Shown piece by piece: positions 44,266-48,662 of a stretch of 48,662 bases of DNA; within the stretch, counting starts at the first letter, position 1, and each line of letters begins with the position of its first letter. The stretch is from Bacilli bacterium (GTDB lineage: Bacteria > Bacillota_I > Bacilli_A > RF39 > UBA660), in the NCBI GenBank assembly GCA_017409785.1, contig JAFQSD010000004.1, positions 1 to 48,662 on the forward strand, read 5' to 3'. The position numbers were made by a program, and so were the translations under genes. The notes under the pieces were generated by a model. The model was not told the DNA's origin. It ran no database searches and was given only the letters and a program-made list of their open reading frames with translations.

Positions 44266-45693
44266 ATGAAAGGAAGTTTAGTAATTGAGTATAGCGACAC
44301 ATGCAAAAGAATAAGTTTTCAATTTGAAGAACCATTAAGTCGTTATAAAGATATAGATTATAAGTTATGGATAACATTACCTCGAGGAAGAGATATAGAT
44401 GTTACACAAATAAAACTAAGCTTAAATAAGTATTTGTTAAGAATACTAAATGGGAAAACTTACGCTAGTAATTTCCCAGACAGAGTAGCAATACTTGCTC
44501 AAGCTTATAGTCAAGATATCGATATCTTTGATAGTTGTGAAGAAATTCAAATAAAAAACAAAGAAGACGAAAATATTGATCAATTATTATCTAATTCGAC
44601 ACATAAAGTTATTATTAATGACGGCACTCATCCATTAACTCTTTCTGAAGTAGAAAAATTAGAGAAAGAATATCAAGGTAAAGAAAATGTATATTTCTAT
44701 GTTGAAGATAATAATAAACCATTGTCACTAGAAGAATATCGTGCAACTGCAGAACTAATTGGAGAAGTGGCAGATACAATAAAATCGTATGGTTTATCAC
44801 CATTAGAAGCAGCTATCTACGCTTATGATTATGCCCGTGATAGAATATATGTATCAGAAGATAGTAGTCAAGATTCAGAAGAATCAAGAGATTTATATAA
44901 ATCATTATTCGGAGATAGAATTGTTTGTGTTGGATATGCAAGAATATTCTCTGCCATTCTAAAACAATTAGGTATAAAATCCTCACTTTATTCAATAAGA
45001 AGTGATGATGGAGGTCATGCTATTGCAATAGCACGCATTACAGATGAAAAATATGGTATTGATGGAATATACTATTTCGACCCAACAAGAGATAGAAAAC
45101 AAGATATCACTGATGACCATTTCTTTGGGTATAGATCATTTGCTACAACTCGTGGAGCTGCATTAGCTTATGGTCATTATAAAGATGAAACATTACAAGA
45201 TTTGAATCTAGATACTTATAAAGCAGTAGTTGAAAGAGTTCAACTGCAAAATGCTCATTTTACAAGTTCAAGTAAATACTACAAAAGTATTTGTAATATG
45301 AGTAAATTCTTAGATGGTGAATCAATATATGAAGGAGATAGAGACTATACTACTGGACCAAGTGATTTAATAAAAAACACATCAGATATGTTAGACAGAG
45401 TAGAGTTGTTTTATAGTCTTTTAGAGCAAGAACTTGATCCAAGAGTAAAAATGGCTGCAATTGCTAGAGTAAGAAAAATAAAATATTATGAAAACTCCAG
45501 CAAGTATCCATACTCATATAAAGTTCTAAAAAACATTAGTAGTAATTCTCAACCATATCTCAGTGAATATTGTTATCCTAAAAGAATGGCTAATGAAATG
45601 TTAGCAGAACATCGAGAGGAATATACTAAAGATAGAGTAGGAATAGACCTAATTAAAGTATTAAAAAAAGTAAAAACACAAAAAGAAAAGTAA
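44266..45693 (+). CDS. Cytoplasmic transglutaminase-like (papain-fold) protein
   Basis: A 475-residue protein without signal peptide or membrane helix. The central domain shows the transglutaminase-core triad: Cys221 (DRIVCVGYARIFSAILKQLGI), His251 (DDGGHAIAIARI) and Asp272 (YYFDPTRD). An N-terminal region of about 150 residues (beta-rich, then helical) and a C-terminal helical region of about 190 residues have no recognised family. The transglutaminase core in bacteria includes proteases and protein-modifying enzymes; the internal location suggests action inside the cell or non-Sec export. It is driven by a perfect consensus promoter with an overlapping palindrome and has an AGGGGGT ribosome site, so it may be expressed strongly under some conditions. 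Confidence 0.75.
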   Translation: MKGSLVIEYSDTCKRISFQFEEPLSRYKDIDYKLWITLPRGRDIDVTQIKLSLNKYLLRILNGKTYASNFPDRVAILAQAYSQDIDIFDSCEEIQIKNKEDENIDQLLSNSTHKVIINDGTHPLTLSEVEKLEKEYQGKENVYFYVEDNNKPLSLEEYRATAELIGEVADTIKSYGLSPLEAAIYAYDYARDRIYVSEDSSQDSEESRDLYKSLFGDRIVCVGYARIFSAILKQLGIKSSLYSIRSDDGGHAIAIARITDEKYGIDGIYYFDPTRDRKQDITDDHFFGYRSFATTRGAALAYGHYKDETLQDLNLDTYKAVVERVQLQNAHFTSSSKYYKSICNMSKFLDGESIYEGDRDYTTGPSDLIKNTSDMLDRVELFYSLLEQELDPRVKMAAIARVRKIKYYENSSKYPYSYKVLKNISSNSQPYLSEYCYPKRMANEMLAEHREEYTKDRVGIDLIKVLKKVKTQKEK

Positions 45694-45713
45694 GCATTTC
45701 GCTTACTTTTTTA
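45687..45713. terminator. Bidirectional terminator
   Basis: AAAGTAAGC pairs with GCTTACTTT around ATTTC, with T-runs in both reading directions; it serves the transglutaminase-like gene (+) and the PASTA gene (-). Confidence 0.88.
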
Positions 45714-47591
45714 TTATCTAACAATTGTCATTCTAACAGTTGTACAATATGATACCCAACTACCAGGGGTAATATTTATACTACACAATGTACCACTAGT
45801 TCTATTTCCATTAGAACAACTATCTACATATGTAGGAACTATCGTAAATCCAGGATTTTGATTTTTTGTCATTGAATATGTTTGTTCTCCTGTATTACCA
45901 CTCATATCCCAGAATGCAGCACCTTTAGATGTATCACAAGTTGGAGTAGCAGGAGTACTTGGTTTAGGTGCAGCAGGTTGTGGACCATTACTAATTGTAA
46001 CAGTAATTGTTGTACCTTGTGCAACTTTAGAACCACCACTTATTGATTGTCTAATTACATTTCCTTTAGCAACACTACTACTATAACTATATACAAAACT
46101 ATAACCAAATCCAGCGTTCTTTAACTTAGTTGTTGCTGCTGCTTTTGTCAGACCAACAACACTAGGAACAGATGCTGATTTACCATTTGATACAGTAACA
46201 ACAACAGGATCGTTATTTCTAATTGTATCCCCAGTTTTATAAGAGTACTTTATGGCTTCGCCAGCTTTAACACTATCATTAAATTCTCTTTGTTCCTCAT
46301 ATAAGATTCCATATTTATCTGCCCATTCTCTAAAATCATTATATGATTCAAATTCTTGCATAATTAATTTTCCTCGGGAAATTACAACTTTAATAACAGT
46401 ACCTTCAGCAACAATTTCTCCTTCTTTATAATTAGCACTAATAACAGAATTTTCTTCAATAGTATCATCATACTTATCAGTAAATTCTAACTTTAACTTA
46501 TTCTTAATTACCCATTCAGTAATATCAGTCATACTCATTCCTTTTAAATTAGGAATTTTTATTTCTGGACCTTTACTGATACTAACAATAATTTTATCAC
46601 TATTTATTTTAACCATTGTACCAGCTTTAACACTTTGTTTAACAACTAAACCTTTTTTAACTTTACTAGAGAATACTTCTTCAAATTCATAATTTAAATG
46701 ATATTGTTTTAAATAGAATGTAGCTTCAAATTTACTCATACCACTTAAATCTTTTAATTTAACTTCTTCAAATTCTAACTCTCCACCATAAGAGAAAGTA
46801 ATCTTGAATTCATCATCTCTTTTCATATTACCACTTTTATTTTGTTCAATAACAGTATTTGCTTCTTTAGAAGATTCAACGAATTCAACATCTACATTTG
46901 ATAAATAATTCTTCTTAATAAAATCTAAAACTCTTTCAGTATCCCAACCAACCATATTAGGAATAACAACTTCCTTAGAAGGGTTAGGTCCTTCACTTAC
47001 AGCAACAGTAATACTATCAATATCTTTTATTTTAGTTCCAACTTCTACATCTTGACTAATTATATGATATTCAGAAATCATATCACTATATTCATAATCT
47101 TGAACTATATCAATTTTATTTTTTTCACTCCATTTAATTACTTCAGTTAATTCCATATTAGTAAAATTAATTACTTTATTATTTGGAAAACTAATAATAT
47201 CTAAAGTCATCAAACTACCATATACAAAATAACCTAGTAAGAATAATCCGCTTAATCCAACTAAAGATTTATTCTTTCTATTTGTAGTCATTGAAAAAGT
47301 AACAAAGAATAGAGTAAATACAACTAATATTAAACCATTAATTAATGCATTCATAGGATTAGTCTTATCATAAAAAAGACCTAATATGAAGAATACAACA
47401 CTTCCTAATAAAGTTAATATTAAAATTAAATTTACAAAAGGATGTTTATAAACTTTACCCCTAGGAACATCCATCTTTTTAATAGGTTCTTCCTCCTTAA
47501 TAATCTCTTTACTTTCTTCTTTTATATCTTTAACTTTTTCTTCTATTTTTATAAAATCATCTGATTTATCTTTTTTCTTTTTCTTAGCCAT
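45714..47591 (-). CDS. Membrane protein with six PASTA repeats and no kinase domain
   Basis: A 625-residue protein; ATG 47591 follows GGAGG. A Lys/Glu-rich cytoplasmic N-terminus (about 1-50) precedes three hydrophobic helices (about 55-75, 82-102, 112-132). Six tandem PASTA-like repeats of 60-70 residues follow (from about 140 to 555), e.g. VIPNMVGWDTERVLDFIKKN, IPNLKGMSMTDITEWVIKN, VPSVVGLTKAAATTKLKNAG, and each ends in a V-x-V-S-x-G-type strand. The tail has a Pro/Ala linker and a small domain with four Cys (TCDTSKG, DSCSNG, TLCSIN, SYCTT), probably two disulfides. PASTA domains bind peptidoglycan or beta-lactam-like ligands and usually sit on PrkC-type kinases; here the cytoplasmic part has no kinase motif. 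It may be a wall-binding scaffold. Confidence 0.88.
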   Translation of the reverse strand: MAKKKKKDKSDDFIKIEEKVKDIKEESKEIIKEEEPIKKMDVPRGKVYKHPFVNLILILTLLGSVVFFILGLFYDKTNPMNALINGLILVVFTLFFVTFSMTTNRKNKSLVGLSGLFLLGYFVYGSLMTLDIISFPNNKVINFTNMELTEVIKWSEKNKIDIVQDYEYSDMISEYHIISQDVEVGTKIKDIDSITVAVSEGPNPSKEVVIPNMVGWDTERVLDFIKKNYLSNVDVEFVESSKEANTVIEQNKSGNMKRDDEFKITFSYGGELEFEEVKLKDLSGMSKFEATFYLKQYHLNYEFEEVFSSKVKKGLVVKQSVKAGTMVKINSDKIIVSISKGPEIKIPNLKGMSMTDITEWVIKNKLKLEFTDKYDDTIEENSVISANYKEGEIVAEGTVIKVVISRGKLIMQEFESYNDFREWADKYGILYEEQREFNDSVKAGEAIKYSYKTGDTIRNNDPVVVTVSNGKSASVPSVVGLTKAAATTKLKNAGFGYSFVYSYSSSVAKGNVIRQSISGGSKVAQGTTITVTISNGPQPAAPKPSTPATPTCDTSKGAAFWDMSGNTGEQTYSMTKNQNPGFTIVPTYVDSCSNGNRTSGTLCSINITPGSWVSYCTTVRMTIVR

Positions 47592-47594
47592 CAA

Positions 47595-47791
47595 ATACCT
47601 CCATTATCTTATATATAACATTATATAATAAATTACCTAAAATATAAATGATTACTAGTAGTATTGATGTAAAGAGATGTCTAAATATTTAATTAATTAT
47701 ATGTGTTATTTTTTTTATAAAAACTATGTTTATTTGTAAACTTCTAAACTATTATGTTACAATAATTATTAAGAAAACATAGGTGATATAA
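47595..47791. promoter_or_regulatory. Divergent promoter region
   Basis: For the minus-strand PASTA gene: TTTATA, 17 nt, TATAAT (complement 47643-47648 and 47620-47625). For the plus-strand membrane protein: an extended -10 TGT TACAAT (47755-47763) with TTGTAA 18 nt upstream. Nothing else is evident in the gap. Confidence 0.55.
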
Positions 47792-48662
47792 ATGAGACTA
47801 ATATTAGGAACTATTATTTTTTGGATAATTATCTTTGGAATTAAAAAATTCTTAGAAAACAAATTTAAAATTGATAGTGCATTTACTTTAGCAATTACAT
47901 TTTCTCTAATAGGAATTATTATGTTTATATCGGGTATTTTAAATATAATGCCATTAATAGCAATTCTATTAAGTATAAGTAGTATTATTTATTTAATTTA
48001 TTCACTACATAAAGAAAAACTAACATTAAAAGATTTAAAGAAAAATATCATAAAGCCTTCAGTTTATATTCCTATAATTATTTTTATCTATATAACAATT
48101 ATTGGTATGAATATGCATCTAACTCATTATGATAATTTTTCCCACTGGGGATTAATTGTAAAAAATATTTTGTTAGATGGAGCTTTACCTAATTTTGAAG
48201 ATACAATGATTATGTTTAAAGGATATCAACCTGGTAGTGCATGTTTTATCTATTTATATGGATTACTTGCGGGCAATAAAGAAGGAACAATGATTATTGC
48301 CCAAAACTATTTAATATTTGCTTATCTAACTCCATTATTTAAGTTTATTAAAGGTAATAATAAATTAATTAAAAACTTATTAATAATAGTTTTCTATATA
48401 TTTATAATGACAGTATCAATTAAATTTAATGATTTATTAGTAGATAGTTTAATCTCTACAATGACAATATCTTCTTTAGCAGTAATAACTTACTATAAAA
48501 AAGATTTAAAGAAATCATTTTGGTATTCAATACCAATCACTTTATTTATATTCTTAGTAAAAAATACAGGTTTTCTAATTGGAATAATAAATTCTATTTA
48601 TATTTTATATTTAGCTAAAAAGAATAAAAATATAAAAGAAGGGTGGAAGTATACATTCTTAA
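47792..48662 (+). CDS. Multi-pass membrane protein, GT-C-like, cut by the window end
   Basis: 290 codons are visible, running off the right edge without a stop. ATG 47792 follows AGGTGAT. The product is very hydrophobic, with about eight helices so far. A loop after the fourth helix reads HLTHYDNFSHWGLIVKNILLDGALPNFE...YQPGSACF. An acidic residue plus His in the first outer loop, followed by a Pro-Gly turn, recalls lipid-linked-sugar glycosyltransferases of the GT-C fold and a Firmicute family of such membrane proteins. The substrate and the C-terminal part cannot be seen. It is divergent from the PASTA gene, among wall-polymer genes, so a role in envelope glycans is plausible but inferred. 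Confidence 0.65.
   Translation, partial: MRLILGTIIFWIIIFGIKKFLENKFKIDSAFTLAITFSLIGIIMFISGILNIMPLIAILLSISSIIYLIYSLHKEKLTLKDLKKNIIKPSVYIPIIIFIYITIIGMNMHLTHYDNFSHWGLIVKNILLDGALPNFEDTMIMFKGYQPGSACFIYLYGLLAGNKEGTMIIAQNYLIFAYLTPLFKFIKGNNKLIKNLLIIVFYIFIMTVSIKFNDLLVDSLISTMTISSLAVITYYKKDLKKSFWYSIPITLFIFLVKNTGFLIGIINSIYILYLAKKNKNIKEGWKYTFL

Overview
The window is AT-rich DNA from a low-GC Gram-positive bacterium. Promoters are sigma-A-like (TTGACA/TTTACA, 17 nt, TATAAT, often with an extended TGn), AGGAGG ribosome binding sites are strong, and genes end in tight hairpin plus T-run terminators. TGA acts as a stop, so this is not the Mycoplasma code. The core block pcrA / nucleotidyltransferase / metallopeptidase / ligA / OB-fold membrane protein / gatCAB, together with a sortase, an LTA-synthase-type enzyme, LCP and PASTA proteins and a glucosaminidase, points to a walled Bacilli-type organism with a small genome, perhaps an uncultured gut lineage such as RF39 or Erysipelotrichales. 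That placement is inference. I saw no rRNA, tRNA or CRISPR array. No stretch over 300 bases lacks a gene.

Layout. (1) 1-1770: the right end of an element that continues off the left edge. It ends in a large serine recombinase that seems to start at an ATT codon and abuts a truncated ABC permease. (2) 1768-3533 and 13619-14206: an ABC importer operon (lipoprotein, ATPase, permease; minus strand) broken twice. The permease has lost its C-terminus at the recombinase element, and the substrate-binding-protein gene is split by about 10.1 kb. (3) 3525-13628: the inserted segment, flanked by the 10-bp direct repeat TAATGCAACA. Joining the two gene pieces at the repeat restores one in-frame protein of 331 residues. 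The segment carries a SipW-type export cassette (secreted protein, signal peptidase, DUF5305-like membrane protein), a C-terminally short serine recombinase, an uncharacterised protein, an alpha/beta-hydrolase-like protein, and a WXG100/type VII-style secretion cluster. That cluster ends in a C39-like cysteine peptidase, a paralogue that has lost its Cys and His, and a small acidic protein.

(4) 14278-18420: a phosphodiesterase, then a surface-adhesin operon (thioester/SpaA adhesin, sortase, membrane coiled-coil protein). (5) 18490-29042: helicase, ligase and GatCAB housekeeping genes. (6) 29113-34184: membrane proteins, including a receptor with two solute-binding-like domains and a degenerate GGDEF domain, a YihY protein, and a DUF285 repeat surface protein whose promoter spacer contains nine consecutive G residues, a phase-variation signature. 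(7) 34222-48662: cell-envelope genes: a transporter, an LTA-synthase-like enzyme, an LCP-PASTA protein, a large glucosaminidase, a transglutaminase-like protein, a six-PASTA membrane protein without a kinase domain, and a truncated multi-pass membrane protein at the edge.

The most interesting unit is the 10.1-kb segment. It is a compact, site-specifically placed cargo of surface and secretion genes with no visible type VII ATPase and no evident full-length integrase of its own. Its SipW-type peptidase could also serve the phase-variable DUF285 protein, which has the same kind of signal peptide.
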